Assembly (NCBI RefSeq): GCF_020171805.1
Contig: NZ_JAIVAF010000001.1
Location: 496,001 to 560,000, forward strand
Origin: Guptibacillus algicola
GTDB lineage: Bacteria; Bacillota; Bacilli; Bacillales; Guptibacillaceae
Direction of reading: 5' to 3'
Length of the DNA stretch: 64,000 nt
Part shown: positions 29,045-37,600 of the stretch, piece after piece
How positions within the stretch are numbered: the first letter of the stretch is position 1
Layout: each line of letters begins with the position of its first letter
The notes under the pieces: model-generated
What the model saw: the letters and a program-made list of their open reading frames with translations, nothing else
Database searches by the model: none
What the model was told of the DNA's origin: nothing
Translations under genes and position numbers: made by a program

Positions 29045-30259
29045 CTACCCCACATTATTGTAGATTTCAAACATCGGAACGATGATGGACAGTACGATTA
29101 CCCCTACGATTGCCGCTAGAAAAACAATCATCAGCGGTTCGATCAAGGCCTTCAAACGATCAGTTGCGTTTTCTACTTCATCTTCATAAAAATCTGCTAC
29201 TTTGGCTAGCATTGCGTCTAGCGAACCTGATTCTTCTCCAATCGCAATCATTTGCGTTACGAGAGGCGGAAAGATCCAGTGCTGCTTAAACGGCTCTGTT
29301 AATCGTTTCCCTTGTTCAAGCGAGGTTCTTGATTCACGCAATACTTTGACCACCACCTCATTCCCTACAACTTTTTCTACAATCGAGATCGACTGCAGGA
29401 TGGGGACCGAGCTCGAGAACAGTGAACTCAACGTTCGCGTCATCTGTGCCATCGTCGCTTTCTGTAAAATCTTCCCGAATATCGGTGTTTTAAGTATAGC
29501 ATAATCAAAATAATACTTACTAGATGGTTTATTACGAATTATAGAAATAAATCCAACAATTAACAAAAAAACCATAATTATCAGCCACCAAAATAACTGA
29601 ACAAATTCACTTGCACCTAGTACGACTTTGGTAATGACCGGAAGTTCTCCTCCTAGATCGTTTAGCATTGAAGCAAACGAAGGGACTACAGAAGCTAACA
29701 AGAATATTACTACCCCGATCGCAATCAATCCAACAATGACCGGATATGTCATCGCAGAAATAACTTTTTGCCTAGTTTTATGCTGTTTCTCATAATACAA
29801 AGCAAGGCGGTCAAGTACGTTATCAAGGCTACCACTTACTTCCCCAGCGTAAATCATGTTGATAAACATCGCCGGAAAAACCTTCTTATGTTTCGCAGCA
29901 GATTGAGAAAAAGGATTCCCTGCTCTGAGTTCGATTTCTACATCTTGTAAGGCATGCTTTAACGCCTTACTTTCCGTTTGCTGTGCGAGGATTGCTGTTG
30001 AGTCAACAATCGACACCCCTGCTCGAAGCAGCGTTGCAAACTGACGCAAGTAAACGACAAAATCTCGAAGCTTTACAGGGTTACCTATCGTAATGTCTTT
30101 TGCTAAAAGGGAAGGTTCGACTTCCTGAATCTCCATTACAGCTATTCCTTTATCTTTCAGCTGCAGGATGACGTCACGTTTTGTTGCTCCTGTTAAATTT
30201 CCTTTTTTCACTCTGCCGTTCATTGTTTTACCAACGTATTGAAATTGGCTCATTGCCAT
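29045..30259 (-). CDS. pilC: Type IV pilus platform protein PilC
   Basis: The polytopic platform (GspF family), 404 residues with two T2SSF domains (about 70-195 and 272-395), each with GEVSGSLD- or GEESGSLD-type signatures (IYAGEVSGSLDNVLDRL, AIGEESGSLDAMLAKV). Three or four helices. It couples the ATPases PilB and PilT to pilin movement. Its ATG overlaps the pilT stop by 1 nt. Confidence 0.95.
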   Translation of the reverse strand: MAMSQFQYVGKTMNGRVKKGNLTGATKRDVILQLKDKGIAVMEIQEVEPSLLAKDITIGNPVKLRDFVVYLRQFATLLRAGVSIVDSTAILAQQTESKALKHALQDVEIELRAGNPFSQSAAKHKKVFPAMFINMIYAGEVSGSLDNVLDRLALYYEKQHKTRQKVISAMTYPVIVGLIAIGVVIFLLASVVPSFASMLNDLGGELPVITKVVLGASEFVQLFWWLIIMVFLLIVGFISIIRNKPSSKYYFDYAILKTPIFGKILQKATMAQMTRTLSSLFSSSVPILQSISIVEKVVGNEVVVKVLRESRTSLEQGKRLTEPFKQHWIFPPLVTQMIAIGEESGSLDAMLAKVADFYEDEVENATDRLKALIEPLMIVFLAAIVGVIVLSIIVPMFEIYNNVG

Positions 30260-31293
30260 TATTCCCCCTGTAAATATGGATCAGCAGCTTCTTTTGAAAT
30301 CACACCATTCTTGATCAAATTCCGTATCGAACTTGATAGCTCTACCATTCCTGTCGATTTACTAGTTTGTAGAACGTTCGGGATTTGATAGACTTTGCTA
30401 TCACGAATCAAATTCGCGATCGCCGGATTGTTTACTAGCACTTCAAACGCAGGTCTCCTCGATTTTTTATCAACCGTTGGAAACAGTCGCTGAGAGATAA
30501 TCCCTACCAACACAGATGCGAGCTGAATTCGAATCTGTGGTTGTTGGCTCGGCGGAAACACGTCGATGATCCGATCCACCGTCGCTCCAGCGTTACTCGT
30601 GTGCAACGTCCCGAATACGAGGTGCCCCGTTTCCGCTGCGGTCACAGCTGTTTGGATGGTCTCTAGATCACGAAGCTCCCCTACTAGAACAACATCAGGG
30701 TCTTGACGTAGAGCAGCTCTTAAGCCACTTGCAAAACTCTTCACATCTGCGCCAATTTCTCGTTGATCGATCACGCAGTTTCGGTGACTATGTAGATATT
30801 CGATCGGGTCTTCGAGCGTAATGATATGCTTTTGGACGGTATGATTTAGAAAGTTAATCGCTGAAGCAAGCGTCGTCGACTTCCCTGACCCTGTAGGTCC
30901 AGTTACTAAGATTAACCCTTGAGGCTTCAAAGCGAGCTTCTTAATAATTTCAGGAGCATGAATGCTCTCAAGAGAAGGAATGGAAGACGGAACAACACGT
31001 ATTGCTAGACTAATGCTTGTCCTTTGATGAAAAGCATTGATTCTAAATCTCGAAACACCTTTTAAACTATAGGAAAAATCTAAATCACCATGCTCTTTAA
31101 ACGTTGTCCACTGTTCTTTTGGAATCAACAGCCTTGCCATCTGTTCAGTTGTGGCAGGCTCCAATGGTTCATTTCCATACCGTTTCAAGTCACCATGTAT
31201 TCGTAAGATTGGAGGAACACCGATGGTTAAATGGACATCGGAGGCCCCTAACTTACATGCTGCTCGTAATAGCTTGTCCATTTGCTCTCTCAT
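30259..31293 (-). CDS. pilT: Type IV pilus retraction ATPase PilT
   Basis: A 344-residue hexameric ATPase that disassembles pili and powers twitching. Walker A is GPTGSGKST, the Asp box lies near LEDPIEYLH, Walker B region VVLVGELRD, and the His box TGHLVFGTLHT. The C-terminal SSSIRNLIK corresponds to the AIRNLIRE motif needed for retraction in PilT. Its presence argues for dynamic pili rather than a competence-only pseudopilus. Confidence 0.95.
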   Translation of the reverse strand: MREQMDKLLRAACKLGASDVHLTIGVPPILRIHGDLKRYGNEPLEPATTEQMARLLIPKEQWTTFKEHGDLDFSYSLKGVSRFRINAFHQRTSISLAIRVVPSSIPSLESIHAPEIIKKLALKPQGLILVTGPTGSGKSTTLASAINFLNHTVQKHIITLEDPIEYLHSHRNCVIDQREIGADVKSFASGLRAALRQDPDVVLVGELRDLETIQTAVTAAETGHLVFGTLHTSNAGATVDRIIDVFPPSQQPQIRIQLASVLVGIISQRLFPTVDKKSRRPAFEVLVNNPAIANLIRDSKVYQIPNVLQTSKSTGMVELSSSIRNLIKNGVISKEAADPYLQGE

Positions 31294-31308
31294 ACCTTCA
31301 CCTACTCA

Positions 31309-32976
31309 TTACTCATTAAAAGCGACTCGTAGTACTTCTTCTGTTGTCGTTAACCCTTGCTTAACTTTTAGTAAACCATCGTCGATTAAGAAGATCGTCC
31401 CTTTTTTGATTGCATACTGGCGGATACTGCTCATATCTTCGTTGTTCATGATCTTCTTTCGTATCGCATCATCCATCACAAGGACTTCCTGAAGAGCAAT
31501 TCTCCCTTTGTAACCTGTCATATTGCAATTTCCACATCCGGCACCACGTGAAATATCAGAGATGGTAATTCCTCTTTTTCTAAAAATCTCTTTCTCGCGT
31601 TCTGTTGCGGCCTCACGATGAAGACAGTCTTTACACACTCGTCTAACAAGACGCTGTGAGACGATACCGGAAAGCGAAGCAGCTACAAGGAAAGGTTCCA
31701 CCCCCATATCGATTAATCGTGCTATCGTTGCAATCGAATCATTCGTATGCAGTGTACTCAAGACAAGGTGACCGGTTAGTGATGCTCTAACGGAGATTTC
31801 AGCCGTTTCAGTATCCCTGATTTCTCCAACCATGACGATATCAGGATCCTGGCGTAAAATGGACCTAAGTCCTTTAGAGAACGTGAGACCAACACCACTA
31901 TTCACTTGAACCTGGTTGATGCCCTCCAACCGATATTCAACTGGATCTTCCACCGTAATGATGTTTGTTTCTTCCTGGTTCAAATGATTCAACGTTGCAT
32001 AAAGGGTAGAAGATTTTCCTGACCCTGTTGGTCCAGTGATCAAGATGATGCCGTTCGGCTGCTCGATCATTTTACGGAACCGCTTATCGTTGATCGGATG
32101 AAAATCTAACTTTTCTAATCGATTCAATGTACTACTCATATCGAGTACACGCAAAACGATTTTTTCCCCGTAAACCGTAGGCAGCGTTGAAACACGAAGG
32201 TCAATTGGCTTGTGGTTGATACTAATCTTGATACGCCCGTCTTGCGGTACCCTTGATTCCGTAATGTTCAGGTTCGCAATGATTTTGACACGAGCAGTTA
32301 GCACATTCTGCATATGCTTCGGGAGGCTTCGCTCCGTTCGAAGATGACCATCTACTCGGTAACGAATAAGTAATTTTGTTTCTTGAGGATCAAAGTGAAT
32401 ATCGCTTGCTCTGTTTTGGACAGCGAACTGAATGACCTGATTGACTAGTCGCACGACCGGAGAATCTTCGTCAGTCACTTGATCTTCTTCTCTTTCATCT
32501 CGCTCTCCTGGTAGATCACTAAGCAACTCATCCATCGAATCATCGATTTCATAGTATTTGCTGATCGCTCGGTTGACATCATCTTTCGTCGCGATCGTTC
32601 GCTCGATCATAAACCCGGTTGATAATCGAAGGTCGTCCACTGCGAAGAAGTCCATCGGATCAGTCATCGCAACATACAGCTTATTGTTCTCTATTTTCAA
32701 AGGAACGAGATGATATTTCTTTACGATGTCTTTTGGAACGATATCGATCACATTTGTTTCGATAGGATAATTGTACAAACTCACATGTGGTACGCCTAAC
32801 TGTAATTCGAGCACCTCGATAAGTTGCTGCTCTGTTAGAATGCCTTGTTCAATGAGAGCGTCGCCTAATTTCAAACCTTTAGGCTTTTGAGAGAGCACTT
32901 CATCGATTTTTTCTCGTGTGATGAAGCTGGACTCGACAAGGAGATCACCTAGTCGTTTCTTTGTTTGTCTCATCAA
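31309..32976 (-). CDS. pilB: Type IV pilus assembly ATPase PilB with MshEN domain
   Basis: A 555-residue extension ATPase. Residues 7-60 hold two tandem MshEN motifs (RLGDLLVESSFITREKIDEV, then LGDALIEQGILTEQQL), the cyclic-di-GMP binding type. The ATPase core has Walker A GPTGSGKSS, Asp box VEDPVEYRL, Walker B IVMVGEIRD and His box TGHLVLSTLHT. A zinc-binding CxxC pair set (CKDC ... CGNC) is near 450-485. It overlaps the VanW-like gene by 4 nt. Confidence 0.95.
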   Translation of the reverse strand: MMRQTKKRLGDLLVESSFITREKIDEVLSQKPKGLKLGDALIEQGILTEQQLIEVLELQLGVPHVSLYNYPIETNVIDIVPKDIVKKYHLVPLKIENNKLYVAMTDPMDFFAVDDLRLSTGFMIERTIATKDDVNRAISKYYEIDDSMDELLSDLPGERDEREEDQVTDEDSPVVRLVNQVIQFAVQNRASDIHFDPQETKLLIRYRVDGHLRTERSLPKHMQNVLTARVKIIANLNITESRVPQDGRIKISINHKPIDLRVSTLPTVYGEKIVLRVLDMSSTLNRLEKLDFHPINDKRFRKMIEQPNGIILITGPTGSGKSSTLYATLNHLNQEETNIITVEDPVEYRLEGINQVQVNSGVGLTFSKGLRSILRQDPDIVMVGEIRDTETAEISVRASLTGHLVLSTLHTNDSIATIARLIDMGVEPFLVAASLSGIVSQRLVRRVCKDCLHREAATEREKEIFRKRGITISDISRGAGCGNCNMTGYKGRIALQEVLVMDDAIRKKIMNNEDMSSIRQYAIKKGTIFLIDDGLLKVKQGLTTTEEVLRVAFNE

Positions 32977-34352
32977 TCTCCCTCCCTCTTGTATTCTAAT
33001 CCCTTGATGATTTCACCGTCCTCCTCTCCATCTTTTTCTTCCTTACCTTCTGAGTCATTTGATGACCCTGAATTAGAGTTACCTTCAGAGTCTGAATTAC
33101 TGCCGCCATTTTCATCATCGGTGGTAGATTCTCCGTTCTCTGAACCTTCTCCATTTTCTCCGCTACCACTATTGGAAGAGTCACCACCATCACTCGCCGT
33201 AGGCTCAGGATATGCTCTGTTCTCAACTCGGTGAACCGGAGGATAAAAATCCTCTAATAACTTTTCTGTTTTTATCACGCGATCATCTTGGTCAAGCGTC
33301 TCTCTATAGGTTTTAATCAATAGACCATCTTCGCCTTCTTCAACAATCGTCTTATTATTTCCACTCAAAGAAGCAGAATATTGAACGATCGTATCAGGAG
33401 AGAGAACTTCTTCTTCGACCTTTGGTCTGAATTGCAGAGGAAAAGCTGGACCGTTCAGGGTCGCGACCAGGGTATCTGTTTGCCACTCAAACATTAGTTT
33501 ATAGGTCGTTGGGTTCGGGTTATAAAAAACGAGATCACGATTCGAAACATTCACCGCCGCATTTAAACCTGGTTCGCCATAGGACGGTGTATTTAGGGTG
33601 GTATGTCTTTCTAATACCTCAAAATTCGTATGAAGGATAATTTCATAAATCGCTGAAGCGAACATATTCAAGCTATCCGTTGCTTTATCTGTAACACCAG
33701 CAGCTGCTAACACCTGTTGTAAAGAAAAGTTCTCTTCAGGTTTTATCGTCACAGCCCCTATCTCATCAACAAGACTAGGAACAAGAATCAATTCAGATGT
33801 GCCTTTCACTTCACTTTGAAAGATCTCTTCTACATCACTATTTATCGAGTAATAGTTTGATAGATCGATGGCAATGGTATCTTTTTCAAGTGTAGAAGCA
33901 TAGCCAATCAATACCTCCGACAACAATTCCAAACTGAAATTTGACGGGTTCACATCGAGCTCACCCATTTTCTCTTTCAGCAGCTCCTGGTTGACAGAGA
34001 CATACAGAGGAACTTCACTCGATTTTGTCTCAGCAACTTCTTTTACAGTTTGTTCGATTTGAAACTCCCAGAGCTCTCCTGATAGAGGTACAGTTTGTTC
34101 ATTGTATGAGAATGAAAGAGACTGAGACGCTTTCCATTCATCAGTCAATTGGGTTAGTTTTGCGTTCGCTTCTTGGGGTTCTAATCCGGACACTGAAACA
34201 CTACCGATTAATGCATTAGGTGGTAACGTTTCTTCCCCAAATGCAGCGTCATAGGTATAAGAACCTATTAATGAAAAAGAACTAATAAAAAGAGTTGAAA
34301 AGACGATAAGACCCGCAGTTTTCAATAAACCCTTCTTCGTTTCAGAACTCAT
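32973..34352 (-). CDS. VanW-like/G5-like extracytoplasmic protein of the pilus operon
   Basis: A 459-residue membrane-anchored protein with an N-terminal helix (about 9-31). The middle (50-340) resembles VanW/YoaR-type envelope proteins: repeats of a peptidoglycan-binding-4-like fold (GSVSVSGLEPQEANAKL), then NFSLQQVLAAAGVTD. A G5-like strand set lies near 345-390 (LLIKTYRETLDQDDRVIKTEKL). The last 70 residues are a Gly/Ser/Asp/Glu/Asn-rich tail. Position directly before pilB implies a role in passing or anchoring the pilus through the Gram-positive wall, but this is inference. Confidence 0.65.
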   Translation of the reverse strand: MSSETKKGLLKTAGLIVFSTLFISSFSLIGSYTYDAAFGEETLPPNALIGSVSVSGLEPQEANAKLTQLTDEWKASQSLSFSYNEQTVPLSGELWEFQIEQTVKEVAETKSSEVPLYVSVNQELLKEKMGELDVNPSNFSLELLSEVLIGYASTLEKDTIAIDLSNYYSINSDVEEIFQSEVKGTSELILVPSLVDEIGAVTIKPEENFSLQQVLAAAGVTDKATDSLNMFASAIYEIILHTNFEVLERHTTLNTPSYGEPGLNAAVNVSNRDLVFYNPNPTTYKLMFEWQTDTLVATLNGPAFPLQFRPKVEEEVLSPDTIVQYSASLSGNNKTIVEEGEDGLLIKTYRETLDQDDRVIKTEKLLEDFYPPVHRVENRAYPEPTASDGGDSSNSGSGENGEGSENGESTTDDENGGSNSDSEGNSNSGSSNDSEGKEEKDGEEDGEIIKGLEYKREGD

Positions 34353-34365
34353 TTACTTCGCCTCT

Positions 34366-35145
34366 CTATCCTGATACATGCATCGACATTTCGACCACTA
34401 CACCTACACCCGTTTCCTGAGCTTTCTCTATTTCATCTCTAGTGAGAACACTTCCTTCTTCAAACAAAAGTTCACCAGAAGGGGTATAAATATCTTTTAG
34501 TAGCTTTTTCCCTTCAAGAATTGCGATTTGCTTTTCTTTAAAACCATTATCCTCTTCCGCTGAAGGCTCTTCTTTTGGCGCCTCTCTGACAACTTCTACT
34601 TTGCCATGAGTTGAATACGTTTCAGATGTATATGGTTTCAGGGGTTCAAATAGCTCTTCTGGCTGGTTCACAATATGATCGATTGCATCTTCTGCTACAA
34701 TCAAAAGATCTTTTCCTAACGTAATCACGTGCTCAGTTGATAAGAATTGTTCTGTATCATTCGTTTTGAACTCAAGTCCTATAACTCTTCCGGTATTGTC
34801 ATCGAGATAATACTCGCTTACTTCTCCATGAAATTGACCTTTTCGGTTAATGATCTTCGTACCAATAATACTGATTTTTTTCTTTACTAGTTCATTTGCA
34901 ATCGGTATTTCAGATAGATCAAAGATCGATTTCTCCTCTTCGATCATCACTGCGTATTCCCCAACACCAATCACTTTACGAAACGGAACAGCTTTTACAC
35001 TTACGTCCCAATCTGGGTGGTCTACGGTTAGAAAATCGATAGACTTGTCCGAGGCGTTTACAACTAGTGATTTAACATGACCAATCTCTGAACCACTTTC
35101 AATACTGATAATTGGTAGACCTACGATTTGATTGCTTTTCTTCAT
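34366..35145 (-). CDS. PRC-barrel domain protein of the pilus operon
   Basis: A 259-residue soluble protein with two PRC-barrel-like halves (about 7-80: VGLPIISIESGSEIGHVKSLVV; about 85-160: GTKIINRKGQFHGEVSEYYLDD). A charged linker (190-215) leads to a short C-terminal domain (LFEEGSVLTRDEIEKAQETG). No signal peptide is visible, so it is probably cytosolic. PRC barrels bind proteins or RNA; the partner here is unknown. It is the second gene of the pil operon, 13 nt before the VanW-like gene. Confidence 0.7.
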   Translation of the reverse strand: MKKSNQIVGLPIISIESGSEIGHVKSLVVNASDKSIDFLTVDHPDWDVSVKAVPFRKVIGVGEYAVMIEEEKSIFDLSEIPIANELVKKKISIIGTKIINRKGQFHGEVSEYYLDDNTGRVIGLEFKTNDTEQFLSTEHVITLGKDLLIVAEDAIDHIVNQPEELFEPLKPYTSETYSTHGKVEVVREAPKEEPSAEEDNGFKEKQIAILEGKKLLKDIYTPSGELLFEEGSVLTRDEIEKAQETGVGVVVEMSMHVSG

Positions 35146-35167
35146 CCTTCATCACACACCTGTTTCA

Positions 35168-36544
35168 TCATTTTTGTTTGTATCGTGTCTTTAAGTAGTG
35201 AATTTCTTCAAGTAAAAGGGGATACTCACAACGCTTTTCCATTTCATCTAGAAGAGTGTTAAGTTTCGCCCATTCTTTTTGTACAATAAGAAAATCCCGA
35301 TATTCTGCCGCGACAGCAAAATAGATATCATCCGTTAAATGGGAATCTAGTAACTGCTCGGTAACATTGACATACGCAGATCTATTTCCACTGTTTTTTA
35401 AGTAACTCGCTTGTTCACGTAATAATGCAACCATTTCACCAGCAATCTGTTCAGACTGATCTTCAACAACTTCATCACTGATTTCCTCATCATTTGAATC
35501 GTTCACTTCAGCATCAGTTGGATCGAGTACATCTTCATCGTCATCATAAGTTTCTACTCGAATATTGTCCTCAGCGGAAATTTCATCACATTCTTCTTCA
35601 CTATCATCAAAAGAGTCGTTATCTAATCGAGATTCAAAATCGTTGCTTCGAGATGATTGAGGGTCCTCATCCTCGTCAGAACCTGATTCACTCTCTAAAT
35701 CTTCATCAACCTTCACTTCTTCTTCCAACTCTGAGACTTCAAAATCTTCTTCAGCAATGTTCTCTACGGTCAGTTCTTCTTCGCTTTCCTCGAAATCATT
35801 AGATGGTGCTTCTTCTAAAACAGACTCAAGGCGAAGAGAGAAATCGATCCCTTCTATATCATCTGCTGTTTCTTCGGTTTCGTTAAGCGCCTCTTTCACC
35901 TGTTCTTGTTCATCTGCATGATCAATAGGCTCTTTTGTTGTTTCATAGTCTGCCTCTTCTAAAACTTCTACAGTTTCAAGCACTTCTACGTATTCATCAT
36001 CGTAAGTATCTTGATCCAACTCACGATTTTCTTCAGCATGTTCTTCTATGTTATCTAATTCAATTAAAGATTCCGTATCTTCCTCCGAAACCTCAAACTC
36101 TGAGTTATCTTCCGACGATTGTTCTAGCTTCTCAGCACCTTCTGACTCTTCAAAATCTATTTCTTCTAAATTAAGGTCCTCATCTTCTTCATCGACAATT
36201 TCTGAGGGACTGTTTACTAATTCGTCCTCGGGTTCAAGAATTTTTTCTTCAGCTACTTCTATTCGATTATAGTAATCTTCCAATAATTCCTTGCTTCCTT
36301 CCGAGGAAATCAACAAGTAATTTGCTTTTTTCCAAATAACATACATGATGACCATCGCTACAAGAAGCACTAGTACAAAGGCGATCGGGAGTGGATAAAT
36401 AGATTTAAATACAAGTAGTAGTAAGCTTAACAGCAACCCCATCCCAGCAACGACGTACTTCTGTATACGTGAAAGACCAAGTGGTGCAACCATCAATAGT
36501 AATAAAAGCAAGCTTCCACCAACTAAAGCCAATAAATAACCCAC
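35168..36544 (-). CDS. Acidic membrane protein, first gene of the pilus operon
   Basis: I do not recognise this 458-residue protein. Three hydrophobic helices lie at about 3-24, 29-46 and 51-70, followed by KKANYLL. Residues about 85-375 are extremely rich in Glu and Asp with few hydrophobic residues, likely disordered. A C-terminal helical domain (about 380-455: EQIAGEMVALLREQASYLKN, EWAKLNTLLDEMEKR) looks like a short TPR-type pair. Being first in the pil operon, it may be a platform or regulatory component. Nothing in the sequence proves a function. Confidence 0.65.
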   Translation of the reverse strand: MGYLLALVGGSLLLLLLMVAPLGLSRIQKYVVAGMGLLLSLLLLVFKSIYPLPIAFVLVLLVAMVIMYVIWKKANYLLISSEGSKELLEDYYNRIEVAEEKILEPEDELVNSPSEIVDEEDEDLNLEEIDFEESEGAEKLEQSSEDNSEFEVSEEDTESLIELDNIEEHAEENRELDQDTYDDEYVEVLETVEVLEEADYETTKEPIDHADEQEQVKEALNETEETADDIEGIDFSLRLESVLEEAPSNDFEESEEELTVENIAEEDFEVSELEEEVKVDEDLESESGSDEDEDPQSSRSNDFESRLDNDSFDDSEEECDEISAEDNIRVETYDDDEDVLDPTDAEVNDSNDEEISDEVVEDQSEQIAGEMVALLREQASYLKNSGNRSAYVNVTEQLLDSHLTDDIYFAVAAEYRDFLIVQKEWAKLNTLLDEMEKRCEYPLLLEEIHYLKTRYKQK

Positions 36545-36687
36545 TAGCTTGCCACCTCCTAAATAAAAATATTATCAAATTCTAACAATAAAAAGAAATT
36601 TATGTAGTTTATTGTATAATAGTATTTAAGAATTGGAAACATTACTCTTATTAATTAATCATTTCTTTTATTGGGGGTTTTTGGAAA
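36545..36687. promoter_or_regulatory. Divergent control region of the two pilus operons
   Basis: A 143-bp A+T-rich gap between the minus-strand pil operon and the plus-strand pilin cassette. A TATAAT at 36615-36620 points towards the plus-strand genes; minus-strand -10 candidates (TATTATACAAT) overlap it. No good -35 hexamer is seen for either, which would suit an activator-dependent promoter. Confidence 0.4.
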
Positions 36688-37131
36688 TTGAGTAAAAGCG
36701 AAGGATTTACTTTAATAGAAGTCCTGGTGTCTCTATCTTTATTAACATCTATCGTACTAGTCGCCTCCTCTTTTTTCACACAATCAAATACCATTTCCTC
36801 CTACAACAACCAAAAGCTAGTGGCTGTAAACCTTGCACGCGCAACACTCGAAAGGGTTCAACTATCACCAGAAACCTATATTACTGATGGACTAACTGGT
36901 GGACCTTACACGTATCAAAGCTGTAAAAGGAACCCAAAAACAGATTGTAATAATTATCAAATTAAAATCAATAACCACGAGTACCTGATTAATGTTTCAG
37001 TTTCACAAGATTCAAATGAACAAGGAATAGAGTTAGTTGACGTCCGTGTTGACGTTGTATTACCCAATAAGAAACCAACCATCGAAACTTCAGTAGAAGG
37101 GTACGTTAAATATGCAGCAATATCTCCGTGA
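36688..37131 (+). CDS. Minor pilin, PilV-like
   Basis: A 147-residue prepilin-like protein with TTG start. The cleavage site is KSEG|FTLIEVLVSLSLL with canonical Phe+1 and Glu+5. Two cysteines (SCKRNPKTDC) could form a disulphide. It is the first gene of the divergent cassette and overlaps the next gene by 20 nt. Probably part of the priming tip complex, as in PilV/GspI-type proteins. Confidence 0.8.
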   Translation: MSKSEGFTLIEVLVSLSLLTSIVLVASSFFTQSNTISSYNNQKLVAVNLARATLERVQLSPETYITDGLTGGPYTYQSCKRNPKTDCNNYQIKINNHEYLINVSVSQDSNEQGIELVDVRVDVVLPNKKPTIETSVEGYVKYAAISP

Positions 37132-37600
37132 TAATAGAGGACTAACGCTTCCAGAGGTTTTAGTTACACTCGTCCTTGTATCGATCGTTTCCCTAGCAAT
37201 CTATGCTTTTCTGTTTAACGGACTCCATTCTTATCAGAAAATCAGCACTGAAGCTGCTTTTCGAGATGAAGCCGATATCGTGATGACCTCGTTCATCAAT
37301 ACGCTCTATCCTGTGAAAGAAGAAGAAATTACTTCGAGAGACTTTGACTCCTCCACAAATACTTTTCTACTTACGATCAACAGTTCCACAACGATAGGAT
37401 TTAAAAATGGAGATGCTCTATTGAATGGGAACGTATTAAATGGTTCTTCATTTGATCTAACTGGATCAACGATCAAAGAGAACTCGTCTGGTAATTTTGA
37501 AATTAGTATTAGCATTAAAGACAAAGCTGTTGACCACGCAAAACCATTAACACTCGTTAGCGAAATTGGACTTATTACGGAGGGCGAAAATGGACCATAA
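37112..37600 (+). CDS. Minor pilin, PilW/GspJ-like
   Basis: A 162-residue prepilin-like protein. The leader ends DNRG and the mature part starts LTLPEVLVTLVLVSIVSLAIYAF, with Glu+5. The globular part is beta-rich (TNTFLLTINSSTTIGFKNGDALLNG). Order and size suit a PilW/GspJ-like minor pilin. It overlaps the genes on both sides, so the three cassette genes are likely coupled in translation. Confidence 0.75.
   Translation: MQQYLRDNRGLTLPEVLVTLVLVSIVSLAIYAFLFNGLHSYQKISTEAAFRDEADIVMTSFINTLYPVKEEEITSRDFDSSTNTFLLTINSSTTIGFKNGDALLNGNVLNGSSFDLTGSTIKENSSGNFEISISIKDKAVDHAKPLTLVSEIGLITEGENGP

Noticed and set aside
35494-36272. Plus-strand open frames opposite the acidic membrane protein
   Set aside because: They are caused by the GAA/GAT-rich coding strand read backwards and have no start signals.
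37566-37589. Upstream TTG start for the PilX-like gene
   Set aside because: The ATG at 37590 has GGAGGG at correct spacing and gives the expected prepilin leader; the 8 extra codons coincide with that binding site.
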